64,000 nucleotides of DNA, from the NCBI RefSeq assembly GCF_027943255.1, contig NC_072893.1, forward strand, positions 9,362,001-9,426,000, written 5' to 3'. Shown here in pieces: positions 54,983 through 64,000 of the stretch. How positions within the stretch are numbered: position 1 is the first letter of the stretch; every line of letters starts with the position of its first letter. A program made the translations under genes and the position numbers. Under the pieces are notes generated by a model, which was given only the letters and a program-made list of their open reading frames with translations, had not been told where the DNA came from and searched no databases. This stretch comes from Anastrepha obliqua. Lineage: Eukaryota > Arthropoda > Insecta > Diptera > Tephritidae.

Positions 54983-56030
54983 TTTTTGTGAGCAAAAAGT
55001 AAGGTGAATGTGGTTGTAAAATGACAAATCTTTATTTATTCTTGTAAATCAATTTCATCCCCTTGAAAATAATCCCCTCTCGATGAAATACATTTATGCC
55101 AACGATTTTTCCAATCCCCGAAACATGCCAAATAGCCCATTTCCGGTATAGCCATCAGCACCTTCTTCGATTCAGCTTTTATCTCCTCAATCGACTCGAA
55201 ACGCATTCCCCGGAGTGGTCTCTTGAGTTTTGGGAATAGCCACACGAAGAACGAGTGCAGTGTGAGACGGTGCATTATCGTGATGCAAAAACCAACAGTT
55301 GTTGGCCCATAATTCTGGTCTTTTTAGACGAATTGCTTCACGTAAACGACGCATAACGCTCAAATAATATTCCTTATTACTCGTATCAGTTTGGCCAGGT
55401 GGAAGGAATTCATAGTGCACCACACCACGAAAATCGAAAAAAAAACTGTCATCATGACCTTTATTTTTGAACGACTTTGACGTGCTCTTTTCAGTCTGGC
55501 CTTGCCTTTAGCACGATATTCGCTTGATTGGTCGGTTGTTTCAGGGTCGTAAGCATAAATCCAAGTCTCATCTCCCGTAATGATGCATTTGAGCTTGCCC
55601 TGGTAGTCTGAAAGCATTGTTTCACACACATCAACGCGACGACTTTTTTCCAAGAAATTGAGAGTTTTCGTTACCAAACGAGATTTGACTTTTCGTAGGC
55701 CCGAATGGTCTTTCAAAATGGTTTTCACAAATCCTTCTGATATTCCGATCATATCAGTAAGGTCTTTAACAGTCAACCGACGATTTTTGAGTACTAACTC
55801 CTTCACTTTATTGACGTGTTGGTCATCTGTTGACGTCGATGGTCGTCCGGAGCGCTCCAAGTCATCAACACGTTCTCGATCCTCTTTGAAGTCTTTGTAC
55901 CACTTATAAACATTTTTCTGCGACATGGTCGAATCACCAAATGCCTTCTGCAACATGCTAAACGTTTCCGCTGCCGAAATTTCATTGCGCGAAAAAAATT
56001 TGATGGCACTTCTCTGCTCAATCAAATATG
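54983..56030 (-). pseudogene. mariner M1 copy, 5'-truncated
   Basis: The third copy of the M1 family, minus strand. Its 3' end (gcaaaaagtaaggtgaatg) is at 54991. The transposase begins abruptly at codon 4 (LIEQRSAIKFFSRNEISAAE, 56027) with no initiator or terminal repeat beyond, so the 5' end is lost. It keeps YKDFKEDRERVDDLERSGRP, TDDQHVNKVKELVLKNRRLT, GDETWIYAYDPETTDQSS (no stop, unlike the 30-kb copy) and SKIKVMMTVFF. A frameshift follows, then NKEYYLSVMRRLREAIRLKR and LHHDNAPSHTALVLRV. A deletion removes the third catalytic block, followed by the intact C-terminus GDYFQGDEIDLQE at 55036. Confidence 0.85.
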
Positions 56031-56276
56031 ATTTTTGGATATTCCCATTGATAAAAGCATACACTGAAATATAAACTTGAAATAGCTTCTAAATAAAGAA
56101 TGACATATTTTTTTAAATTTTTTTTTACTTTTTTTTTTATTTTTTTTTTTATTAATTAAAGCTAAAATATTAAAATTACGCACACATTTTTAATTCTCTA
56201 TTGGTTTTCAATAATTCTCAGCCAGTCTGTATGCCATCAGTTATTTAACTGGGATATAACGAAGTTTTTTAATTGT

Positions 56277-56460
56277 AGTTGCCCCTCGGTGGGCAATGGC
56301 AAACCTCCGAGAGCATTTCTGCCCCGAAAAAAGCACTCATAAGAAACGATTTGCCGTTTGGAGTCGGCTTAAAACTGTAGGTCCCTCCATTTGTGGACCA
56401 ACGTCAAGGCGTACACCACAAATAGGAGGAGGAGGAGCTCGGCCAAACACAAGTGCGTCA
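56277..56460 (+). mobile_element. tRNA-related SINE, body fragment
   Basis: The segment gggcaatggcaaacctccga (56291) and gcatttctgcc match the body of the SINE copy at 60745-60965. The rest (gagtcggcttaaaactgtag, gtccctccatttgtggacca, acaccacaaataggaggagg) completes the 3' body of what I recall as a widespread tephritid SINE. The tRNA-like head is missing. It ends in a poly-T/A-rich stretch. The family name and species distribution are from memory. Confidence 0.65.
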
Positions 56461-56889
56461 ATTTTTTTAATTTTTGTTTTATAACAAAAAAAAACTGGAA
56501 TTTTAAAACCTCTGTTCATGCGCTTATCACCTTAAACTCGAAAAGCACGCATTTCTCTGAATCAGATGATGAATAAAATATTGATATTTTACAAAACAGA
56601 TAACAAAGTATTATTCGTTTTATTTTGCTAAAATAAAAGTGATGAAATTAGTTTTCTTCTAATCCAAATCCTGGTTCTAAGAGGAGTTTTCTATTATTTC
56701 TGAGAATTTTTAATTGAAAGTTTGCACTCCGCGTTTTTTTTTAGCTGTTGCTCTCTTACAAGAAAATTTTTAAATTGGGTGACATTTTGTCGTTATGAGC
56801 ATGGTGGAAATAATTCAGAGGTGTGACCAACATTTAAGCGTTAGCCGACTGTCAGCAACTTCGAATCAGTCAACTGATCTGCTCATGTA
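56461..56889. other. Gene-free AT-rich interval
   Basis: Nothing recognisable; poly-T and poly-A runs flank the SINE fragment. Confidence 0.35.
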
Positions 56890-57420
56890 ACAGGGGATGT
56901 GCAAGGATGATGAATTACCAGGTGTGTCCTTTAGCTATGGTGAAAAACGAAATTGTGCGAGTAACTTCGTTTGCCACATCATCTCAGACTAGGCAGCAGA
57001 ATTCTACCTGCTCATTTCACATGTATTCTTACACTTGTCCAAACAGCTGCCCTCACAGTCTGGGGTTAAAGGGTTTTCGAAATAGCACATGAAGAAATAG
57101 TTTGTTCAGTTCCCCTTTCACAACTGTCAGTGGGATGCCCATGCCCGGGTACGAGGTCTCTGAAGCCAATTTAGTCCCCTTCCGGGCAAGCTCATCAGCA
57201 ATTTTATTTTCCTCTATGTCCTGGGACCCAGATCAGAGAAATGTTACCTGCACTCCCAAGAGATTTGATCTCCTCCTTACAGGAGCTGACTAGTTGTGTT
57301 CTGCACCATGGCGTCGTTAATATCTCCTCGCTTCTACGTTCCCTAAACATTTCTTCACCATCTTGGAACCGTCAATATAGACAGAGGTGCAAGCTTTGGT
57401 GCAGATTTTCCCTTCCCTTG
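56890..57420 (-). pseudogene. RNase H-bearing non-LTR remnant
   Basis: The minus strand reads an RNase H end near 57245-57190 (VTFLWSGSQDIEENKIADEL, a decayed WVPGHxxIxGNExADEL). ARKGTKLASETSYPGMGIPL and TVVKGELNKLFLHVLF follow, then broken frames toward 56900. The post-RNase H block GIPLTVVKGEL is shared with the remnant at 58602-59262 (GIPLTVIKGEL), so the two derive from one family. Confidence 0.65.
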
Positions 57421-58600
57421 TAGAAAATATGTACTGTTAAAAAATCTAAGCTAGTAGCAACGCCCTCTCTTATCAAACCGCAAAACTCATTGAATTAAAT
57501 ATAAAGGGATACTAATAAGCAATTTTCATTTGATATTATTGTATCAAAACATGTCGCTAGTGCGTATTGAAAGCTTTAAAATATTACCAAAATTTAACCG
57601 GGACTTTTGCATAAACTATTTATTTGTCGTCTTCTATACTTCCTATACCCACATATTCTTCCTCTGCTTCGATATTATCAAGCAAAATATTAATTTGGTT
57701 AATTTGCTGGACTAACAAAGAGCCATTTAATACTATATATACATACAGACTCGTATTATTTGTGTGCCTTCCTTTAGTATCAGCCTTAAGTGCAAAATTT
57801 TGCATGACAAAAAACTTGTTTGTATGTAATATAAGCTGATCGCACACTTTAATGCATTAAGCTGATGGAATTAGAAATTTGCTTTGAGTGAATGAATATT
57901 CATTAAAAATTTAACAAACAAATAGATTATGGCCCAAAGGCAAGATTATAGCAAACAAGCTCGAGATTACAAGTATATCAATTTAATTAATTAAGCAAAG
58001 AGTTGCAGCTTAGTAAAGCAGCAGACCAATTTAAAGCTGCATGGAATGTAAGCAAAAATTACCAATAAAATAAATTCATAAACTTCATAGATTTACTTCT
58101 CAAATTGCCTTTATACACTTTAAACTCTTCCACGCATTTTAAATTGCATCCTCCTTGAATATGTGTACACACATACATGGATACATATATGGACATTTTT
58201 GAAATTTCGCTTACTTGCCATTTGGCTCATCTTATCAAATATACTTGAACATCACCTTTTTATCTCTTTATGCTCGCCTATACAAATCCTGGTACGGTTC
58301 ATTGCATTCTCAAGTTTTCTGTTTACCAATAAGACTGCCGCACGTAGTTTCCTGTTTTGACTGCCAGTCATCGGTTCACTGCTTTCGTTGGTTTCCTGTT
58401 GCTCGCTTTCCACTCAAAGCTGCCGCCAGCCGTGCAAAGCCATATGACAATGTGCGCAAATTCTCAATACAAATAAACACTTCAGTTAATGCATTTGTGG
58501 AGGTGTGAATGGGAAAAAATTGATGCCGGCGCTAAGGTGACTCAACTCATTGAAATATTTCGCACTCCAAATCATGCTTCATAGGTAATAGAAAATTAGG
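57421..58600. other. Gene-free interval
   Basis: About 1.2 kb of AT-rich DNA. The frames at 57530-57715, 57624-57839, 58163-58360 and 58215-58508 show no motif. No element end is recognised. Confidence 0.4.
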
Positions 58601-58601
58601 T

Positions 58602-59262
58602 TCAGATATAAAATTTAGTTTTAGGTGGGTGGGTAAAATGGTTGAAGTACCAGTCTGGCGCTCCCCAAATAGCAATAAAGCGCCGTTTTGTTAGCCTTAT
58701 GAGACCTCTAACAGGCAGATATCTACAGCCAACCAGAGGTGGTGATGTACTGAAAAGGTTGATGGGATTTAGATTGGCGCACTGCTCCAGGCTGTCAAAG
58801 AAAGGAGTACGCAGTGACCTTAATCGTCTAGCAGCTAAACCCAAACATTTACAGAGAAAGTGTGCAACTGTCTCCTTCTCTGAAAGATCCTCACAGCTTC
58901 TGCAATGGAGATTAAATGGCAATCCTCGCTTTTCTGCGTGTGTAGCGATCGTCCAATGGTCGGTGAACACAGCAGCGTGTTTGGAAATTTAATGGCGTGA
59001 AGTCTCTAGGATTTTCTGCATCCTGCGTCTGTTGTACTGCGGCCAAAGGGTTTTTGAAATACAACACGAGCAAATGAAGCTTCATCTGTTCTGCGCTTTC
59101 CTGATGAAAAAGTTGTGCAACTCGCCTTTAATAACAGTCAGGGGGATACCGATGAGCGGCTACGAGACCTCTGAGACCGCAGTCAAGCCCGTACTGGCAA
59201 GCTCATCAGCAATTTCATTACCCTCTCTGTGTGTTGAATTTTACTCTCAACTGATGAAAGAG
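58602..59262 (-). pseudogene. RNase H-bearing non-LTR C-terminal remnant
   Basis: On the minus strand from 59260: REGNEIADELASTGLTAVSE (end of RNase H), GIPLTVIKGELHNFFI and a decayed linker (WPQYNRRRMQKILETSRH). An open C-terminal stretch of 122 codons follows (58970-58602) with DHWTIATHAEKRGLP and the CysHis block CRSCEDLSEKETVAHFLCKC. It ends LVGCRYLPVRGLI and a short tail. Same family as 56890-57420. It is well preserved at the C-terminus, so this may be a fairly recent insertion. Confidence 0.75.
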
Positions 59263-59914
59263 ACAAATTGGTAAACATTTAAATTCAGCTGCTTGATTCG
59301 TGATGAAAATTCTTCACTAATCCGTCCTAATCTTTGACTTCTCCTTATATAAAGGTAATATTTTATTTAAATTAACTGATGAACGATGCATGAAAATTCC
59401 CAAAACGAAGTTTTTATATCCAAACCTCGCACTAAGAACTCGTTTTTCCTTGAATAAACAACCGGATCTTTCAATATTGGCCTTTAGACAGGTAGAGGAA
59501 GAAATTTTCATAGAGATAAATTCGTGCAAAAAAATCTACAGCTTATTTGAAATAAATATAATTTCAATCATAAGCTTCCCGAAGTCTGGTGACAGCCCTA
59601 GTGTATTATACCGAAATCAACTGTGTTTTGTTTAAGCCATCACTCTAAGGGTCAGTGTAGCGATAGTAGTTTTTCATTGGCGTTTTTTGAATTAAATAAT
59701 TTGCTCTTCGTCCAGATTGGTACTTCGGCCTTTAACTTACATCTTATTTTTATGCGGAATCTATCCGAGGGTGTATTTTTATTATTATTACTATTAGGCT
59801 CCTGCATACTGTCATCAAAAGAGCTCAATTGTGCAAAGTCTGCTGGGGTACCTTATATTATAAGGCGACATTCTGGGGTTTATTGTTCCATAATTAATTA
59901 AGAGGCTGGGCAAT
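59263..59914. other. Gene-free interval
   Basis: AT-rich, no recognised motif. Frames at 59390-59635 and 59623-59901 are not supported by any domain. Confidence 0.35.
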
Positions 59915-60640
59915 ATCACCCTTTCCTGCCTAGCGCATGACATTTACAAAAGATGTGTTCTGAATTTTCAGTGTCCATTTCAGAGAGACCAATTTTGTTT
60001 AAGTGGTATTCCAGGCTACAGTGGTCTGTAAAGTAATCAATTAGAAATCTTAAGTCTACTCCGCTGAGTGAAAGTAGCTTATCAGAAACTCCGCTGACCG
60101 GCATTAGAAATTGTTTCGCTTGACGCTGACCGATAGAATTTCGCCAGTATTCAACGATATTTTTCGCCTCCTACCTTCTGAGAAATTCGTTAGTGTGGCC
60201 TTTCAAATGCCCACAGAAAGGCCCGAAACCAATTAGAGGCATGTTTTCTGTATTTTCAGCTACATAATCAGCCATTTTATATCCCTTGTATGCTTCATGT
60301 CCAGGAGCCAAACCTAATAATATTAAATTTGAAGTTCCCCAACATGTTGAGAGGGTTTAGGCAGTTATGTACAATTTTTGAGGTGATTGTAGTTGATAGC
60401 AGGACTTTCAAAGCCACCTGACTAGCTGAATGTAAGTGTGGGCTCCTCTCATTTTTCTATGGATACATTTCTCACATATATCTCAATGGCATGTATTTCT
60501 GCCTGGAAGATAGTTGGGTAGAGACCCATTGGAATCGATTTTTTGCTATCCTGCCCCTGTTCTCTCATCCTCTAATTTCGATCCATCAGTGTACCATATC
60601 TGCGATCCGACACTGCTTTATGAACAAGTGACTATCTGGT
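59915..60640 (-). pseudogene. RNase H-bearing non-LTR remnant
   Basis: The minus strand begins near 60600 with IWYTDGSKLEDER (RNase H start, strongly conserved TDGS), then frameshifted middle pieces (LPGRNTCH). HEAYKGYKMADYVAENTENM stands at the GNExADxxA position near 60300-60250. PLIGFGPFCGHLKGH follows, then a 62-codon open end (60104-59916) with VDLRFLIDYFTDHCSLEYHL and the CysHis-type SEHIFCKCHALGRKG. Several frame breaks. Same C-terminal architecture as 58602-59262 but diverged. Confidence 0.7.
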
Positions 60641-60744
60641 GTGTTATGCGAATTTCAACGAAGACTCAGTCTAAAATTTTAAAGTTTCGAACAAAATATC
60701 ATATTCGGAAGCGTTAAAACCGGTAGCGTGGCACAAACATTTTA

Positions 60745-60965
60745 CAGCAGGCGAGGTTCCCTAGCCGAATGCGTTTGTGTATGAGTACTATTCGATAGCC
60801 TATGGGATCGAAACCCAGTGTGGACACGATGCACCAAATAAAACAAAAGATTTTTTAAAAACCGACCGTCGCAGTTGGCAGGCCATAGCCGGTTGGCAGG
60901 CAATGGCAAACCTTTGAGACCATTTCTGCCATGAAAAACTCAACCAATAATTGGTGGAGGTTTTA
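60745..60965 (+). mobile_element. tRNA-related SINE with A and B boxes
   Basis: The head has tRNA-like polymerase III promoter boxes: an A-box-like tagccgaatgc at 60762-60772 and a B-box-like gggatcgaaacc at 60804-60815, about 31 bp apart, within the normal range. The body from about 60880 (ggcaggcaatggcaaacctt, catttctgccatgaaaaact) matches the fragment at 56277-56460. The copy is truncated near 60965, just before the adjacent MITE. The B box differs from GGTTCGANNCC at one position. No tail or target duplication was identified. Confidence 0.7.
60762..60815 (+). promoter_or_regulatory. Internal Pol III promoter (A and B boxes) of the SINE
   Basis: The A-box-like element tagccgaatgc and the B-box-like gggatcgaaacc have the order and spacing of a tRNA-type internal promoter. 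The intervening sequence does not fold as a credible tRNA, so this is a SINE head rather than a tRNA gene. Confidence 0.6.
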
Positions 60966-60984
60966 CGTTCTAATTATATATGTA

Positions 60985-61511
60985 CAGGGTTGCCCATATT
61001 CAACGGACCCGACGGATTTCCATGACTTTTTGGTCTAATTCTAATCGACGAGGCTGATCCGCAGGCAACAATCTTTGCGTCAATTGAATCTTATATGGGA
61101 ATAAATGCAAATCAATGCGGATAATTCGTTGTAAAGTGGTCCGAGCAAAGCCCAACTGCTGAGAACGGCGATTTTGGGAAGTCCTTGGCGACGCCTTTGG
61201 GCGGTTTTGATTTGGCCTCTTTGGATTAAAAAGAGCATCACCAGTCGAAAATCTTTCGTACAAACGTTTAATGGTATTCGTAGAAGGCTCATTTTTCACA
61301 TTATTTAATTTTTTATACGCACGTTGAGTTTTCACAATTGACTTCTTTTGTTGAATGTAAATTTCAACAATTTGGGAGCGCTCGCGTGGCGTGTACTGTT
61401 CCATGGTAAAAATCTGCTTGGACTGACACGCGGTATGTCATTAAGCGATCTGACGTCTCTGTCAAAAGATACAGAGTTGCCAGATGGGTCCGTCGAATAT
61501 TGGCAACGCTG
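60985..61511 (-). mobile_element. DD41D-group MITE, family V, second copy
   Basis: The element is 527 bp between TA at 60983-60984 and 61512-61513. Left end cagggttgcccatattcaac, right end reversed cagcgttgccaatattcgac. The minus strand encodes the N-terminal DNA-binding part of the transposase from MEQYTPRERSQIVEIYIQQK (61404): TNTIKRLYERFSTGDALFNP, QQLGFARTTLQRIIRIDLHL and PYKIQLTQRLLPADQPRRLE. It ends at 61000 with the catalytic half deleted. It complements 49159-49805, which lost most of this region but kept the catalytic end. Confidence 0.85.
61000..61404 (-). pseudogene. DNA-binding half of a DD41D-group transposase
   Basis: An uninterrupted frame of 134 codons with two helix-turn-helix-like regions (VKTQRAYKKLNNVKNEPSTN and LGFARTTLQRIIRIDLHLFP) and the basic linker between them. 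It ends by reading into the terminal repeat. If translated it would bind ends without catalytic activity, which in principle could act as a repressor, but no evidence of expression exists. Confidence 0.7.
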
Positions 61512-61539
61512 TATATCTCTATTTACTTTGATCACAAAT

Positions 61540-62040
61540 TGTCATTCTTGCTCAGGACTTTTTATTAATACTTTTTACGAGGCTGCCTGCCCTTACATAT
61601 GGAGCAGTAGCTTGCACGATGACAATATCCAATGAGGTGACCCTTGGAGCGTTTGAGAGAAATTTTCTGCGTAAGATTTTTGGACCTTTTACGTTAGCAA
61701 CGGCGTATATCACGGGCGTCGGAATGGTGGGGTGTATGAGCTTAATGATCACATAGACATAGCGCAGAGAACAAAGGTCCAGCGGCTTCGTGGGTCCTGT
61801 GGTCCGAATGAATGCAAACGCTCCGTCTCTGAAAGTATTCGATGCGATACCAGCTGGTGACAGCAGAGGAAGAGGAAGACCTCCTCTGCATTGGAAAGAT
61901 CAGGTGGAGAACGACTTGGCTTCACTTGGTGTGTGAAACTGGCGCTTGTTAGCACAAAAAAGAAACGATTGGAGCTTAGATTTAAGCTCGGCACAAATCG
62001 TGTAAACGGTTAATGCGCCAATCAAGAAGAATAAGATATA
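61540..62040 (+). pseudogene. RTE-like reverse transcriptase C-terminal tail
   Basis: Plus strand: LFTRLPALTYGAVACTMTIS and TLGAFERNFLRKIFGPFTLA (61625-61700) are followed by frameshifted YELNDHIDIAQRTKVQRL (61735-61790) and DSRGRGRPPLHWKDQVENDL (61858-61915), then NWRLLAR-like debris. The 3' end gcgccaatcaagaagaataag matches that of the insertion at 6022-6325, so they are one family. It is a 5'-truncated dead copy. Confidence 0.75.
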
Positions 62041-62489
62041 GCGAGGTTAAAGATTTTCCTTGCTCTCATTGTCCATTCACCTCGAGTGGTTTCTCCCTCG
62101 AATGGTTGCAGATAATTGTGCTCAATAATTGGGAATGAGGCAAAATGAAGCGTGACTTCTGCTGAGAGGACTAATTGTTTTGCAAAAATACCTTAATAGA
62201 GCTATCGATAAACAAACATTTTGTTTGGGACAAAATATTGTGTAAAGAATTTTTTGTTTTTTGGTTTTTGTTTACTTGTTGCTTCGATTGCCGTGGTGTG
62301 ATTTACTACGAATTTCCCCCGCAAATCCAATAAGAAAAGTTTGAGGGAGTATGTGGTAGTTTTTTTTTTTTTGTTTTTTTTGTGGAGCAGGGGAAACATC
62401 AAAATCCTATGGCCGAAGCCGGGTGGTACGTGAGCGGAGCATTGTGAGTGTATTATCACTCAATCGTCTGTTATTGTCATTTTGTTCTG
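62041..62489. other. Gene-free interval
   Basis: A poly-T run near 62360 and otherwise nothing recognisable. The minus-strand frame at 62202-62459 is driven by A/T runs. Confidence 0.35.
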
Positions 62490-62805
62490 TACATTGCGTT
62501 AGAGAGCCCTTCCTAGGGATCTACCAAAATATTCCGCGTGTTGAAAATTCTTCTTGATACTTGCGGCTACATGTAATTTTCCAGTTTCCTTCGTTTTTGC
62601 ACATATGTGGGACAGGATTTGACTCAATCATGTTTTCATCAAACGCTCTCTCAAGCATATTTCGCTCATTAATGTAGTACGGGTCATTCTCAAAATGGAA
62701 CCTGTGTAGCTATGCTTTAGAGAAACCGTGCCCAGTAATCAACTGCGTGATACAAAAATCGATTCCTCGCACTGTTTGGAATCAGTGCAAAGGGAGTGTG
62801 TCGTC
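62490..62805 (-). pseudogene. Possible R1-type non-LTR C-terminal scrap
   Basis: The minus strand reads QLITGHGFSKAQLHRFHFEN followed by LERAFDENMIE and a basic end (GNWKITCSRKYQEE). The LITGHG motif is the start of the C-terminal block in R1-like elements. The CysHis residues expected afterwards are mostly missing. The remnant is interrupted at its 5' side by the piggyBac-like MITE. Weak assignment. Confidence 0.35.
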
Positions 62806-62809
62806 TTAA

Positions 62810-63524
62810 CCCTTTCGGTACGGAAAGCCGCTAACGGAAATACAAATTATTTTATATGTTTAATAGTTGCAATGGGTGAAATAAAAGTCTTTTGTCCCAT
62901 CAAAATTGTATTCGGTTAAAAAGGGGCGGTGGGAGGGGCTGGGACATATATGTCCCCTCAGTATTTTTATGGACGCATTTGTCCCGTTTAGTATTTTATG
63001 ATCCAATATCGTTTTATATAAAAGTTTGTTTTATTATGAATTCAACATATATTTAGTTTCAGTAAAGTGAAAAGAAGAAAACAATGAGCAAGTAATACAG
63101 TACAAAAAAATTGGTTTTTACTTATGGTAAGGAGCAAACAAGAATACTGATGGGACACATACTCCCCACCAGGATAAAAATGCCAGTAACTTTTTATATA
63201 ACATAAAAACTTTTACTTACTTACCTCAATATAATAATAGAGCACTAGCATAATAAATAAATAAATTTTCAGTAAACTTTGAAGAAACCACGAAAAATCG
63301 CAAAAAAACCTACCACTTGCAAAATTCGCGTCCACTTTTGCCTTTGTTTTTTGACTAATGAACATGTGTTTACCATTTAACTTCAAATAACGGAAGGAAA
63401 TACCGTTGAAAATGGCATTAACTACGAAATGGGGTAAATAAAGTCCATTAAAATCGCTTAATTTCCAGGCTAGGTATCTTCAAACATGTGCCGGGACATA
63501 TAAGTCTCGTTCGGACCGAAAGGG
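62810..63524. mobile_element. piggyBac-like MITE with TTAA duplication
   Basis: The element is 715 bp flanked by TTAA (62806-62809 and 63525-63528). The inverted ends are ccctttcggt on the left and accgaaaggg on the right, followed by partly matching subterminal motifs (gggacatatatgtccc at 62941 and gggacatataagtct at 63493). CCC-starting ends with TTAA duplication are the piggyBac signature. No transposase is encoded; the interior is AT-rich. The reconstructed empty site is gtgtcgtcTTAAgaggcacg. Confidence 0.88.
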
Positions 63525-63528
63525 TTAA

Positions 63529-64000
63529 GAGGCACGAAAATGCACTGACTCACTCATTTTGTTTTTTTTTTTTTTGTTGACTATTTTTGGCTAACATTTG
63601 CCAAACCCATTTCTATATTGTAATACCCCTATCCACATGGCATGGCCTCGTGTATTGTTTGAAAATACTTAACCCCATAATTTAAATATTTCAGGTTAAA
63701 AAACAAGAATTGTTAATTACACTGGCACACAAAAAAAAAGTTTTTTGTACACCGGGTGCCACCTATCTACGGCCATGTTTTTCGACCCGCTGAATACGAA
63801 TTTCAAGTCAGTTTGGGCCGTCCAGCCTTCAATTACGAGTAAATTGCAAAAAACCCCAAAAATTAGTGAAAATTCGAATAAAATAGCAAAAATAGCAAAA
63901 AATGGATAAAATAGCAGAAAATTGCTGCTGAAAAAATTGAAAAAAATCTTTTAAACACAATTAAATAAATTTTATTGTATTGTTTGTTAAAAAAAATACA
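63529..64000. other. Gene-free AT-rich end of window
   Basis: No gene is recognised. The stretch 63750-63840 (acaccgggtgccacctatct, gtttttcgacccgctgaata) is locally less AT-rich and looks like part of a dispersed repeat I cannot name. Confidence 0.35.

Noticed and set aside
60762..60815. A functional tRNA gene
   Set aside because: A and B boxes are present but no acceptor stem or anticodon arm pairs convincingly, and the body downstream is that of a SINE.
1..64000. Endogenous viral or LTR-retrotransposon sequences
   Set aside because: I looked for LTR-like direct repeats, gag/pol motifs and primer-binding sites; a tggcgcc motif near 20392 was the only hint and had no supporting context.

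Overview
The window reads as repeat-dense, AT-rich insect DNA, most probably from a tephritid or related acalyptrate fly (inference). The grounds are at least eight distinct Tc1/mariner lineages, including DD41D elements of the type described as rosa in Ceratitis; RTE-like and RNase H-bearing non-LTR retrotransposons; a tRNA-like SINE of a type I associate with tephritids; and (CA)n/(TG)n microsatellites. I found no host protein-coding gene, rRNA, tRNA or CRISPR array that I can support. Nearly every recognisable coding stretch is a decayed transposase or reverse transcriptase.

Layout. 1-8.9 kb: two opposed copies of one maT-like (37-residue spacing) element, three deletion-derived MITEs, a mariner interrupted by a hairpin mariner MITE, a minus-strand RNase H retroelement split by an RTE tail with a 10-bp target duplication, and a DD34D mariner. 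10.5-14.9 kb: three non-LTR remnants (RTE-like minus, RNase H-bearing plus, degenerate RT plus). 15.3-16.7 kb: an AT-rich tandem repeat split by an 861-bp near-perfect palindrome. 19.2-20.2 kb: RNase H remnant. 20.7-22.6 kb: the longest non-mariner transposase, a Mutator-like gene of about 475 codons with one homopolymer frameshift, truncated against 22.6-24.25 kb of AT pentanucleotide satellite whose core is about 1.16 kb of uninterrupted AATTT. 24.3-26.4 kb is gene-free. 26.4-28.4 kb: mariner plus an RTE copy with an internal deletion. 30.1-31.3 kb: near-full-length mariner. 31.4-34.9 kb: R1-type RT fragment, RNase H remnant, DD41D MITE. 36.2-38.4 kb: two mariners of different families. 40.1-41.9 kb: the best RTE-like reverse transcriptase. 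43.2-46.6 kb: four further minus-strand RT or RNase H pieces. 46.8-47.6 kb: an unclassified terminal-inverted-repeat element. 49-53 kb: two nested pairs (Tc1-like with a MITE inside; mariner with a DD41D element inside). 53.6-62.8 kb: maT/Tc1-like and mariner remnants, two SINE copies, four RNase H or C-terminal retroelement pieces and an RTE tail. 62.8-63.5 kb: a piggyBac-like MITE flanked by TTAA.

The genes do not form a pathway. Their relationships are genealogical: full or partial autonomous elements beside deletion derivatives that kept only the terminal repeats, and younger elements inserted in older ones. Several insertions can be polarised because removing the insert and one target duplication restores the older sequence. 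I see no undescribed functional system. The most unusual structures are the palindrome inside the tandem array, the mariner shell carrying non-mariner cargo, the hairpin mariner MITE, and the Mutator-like gene abutting the pure AATTT block.
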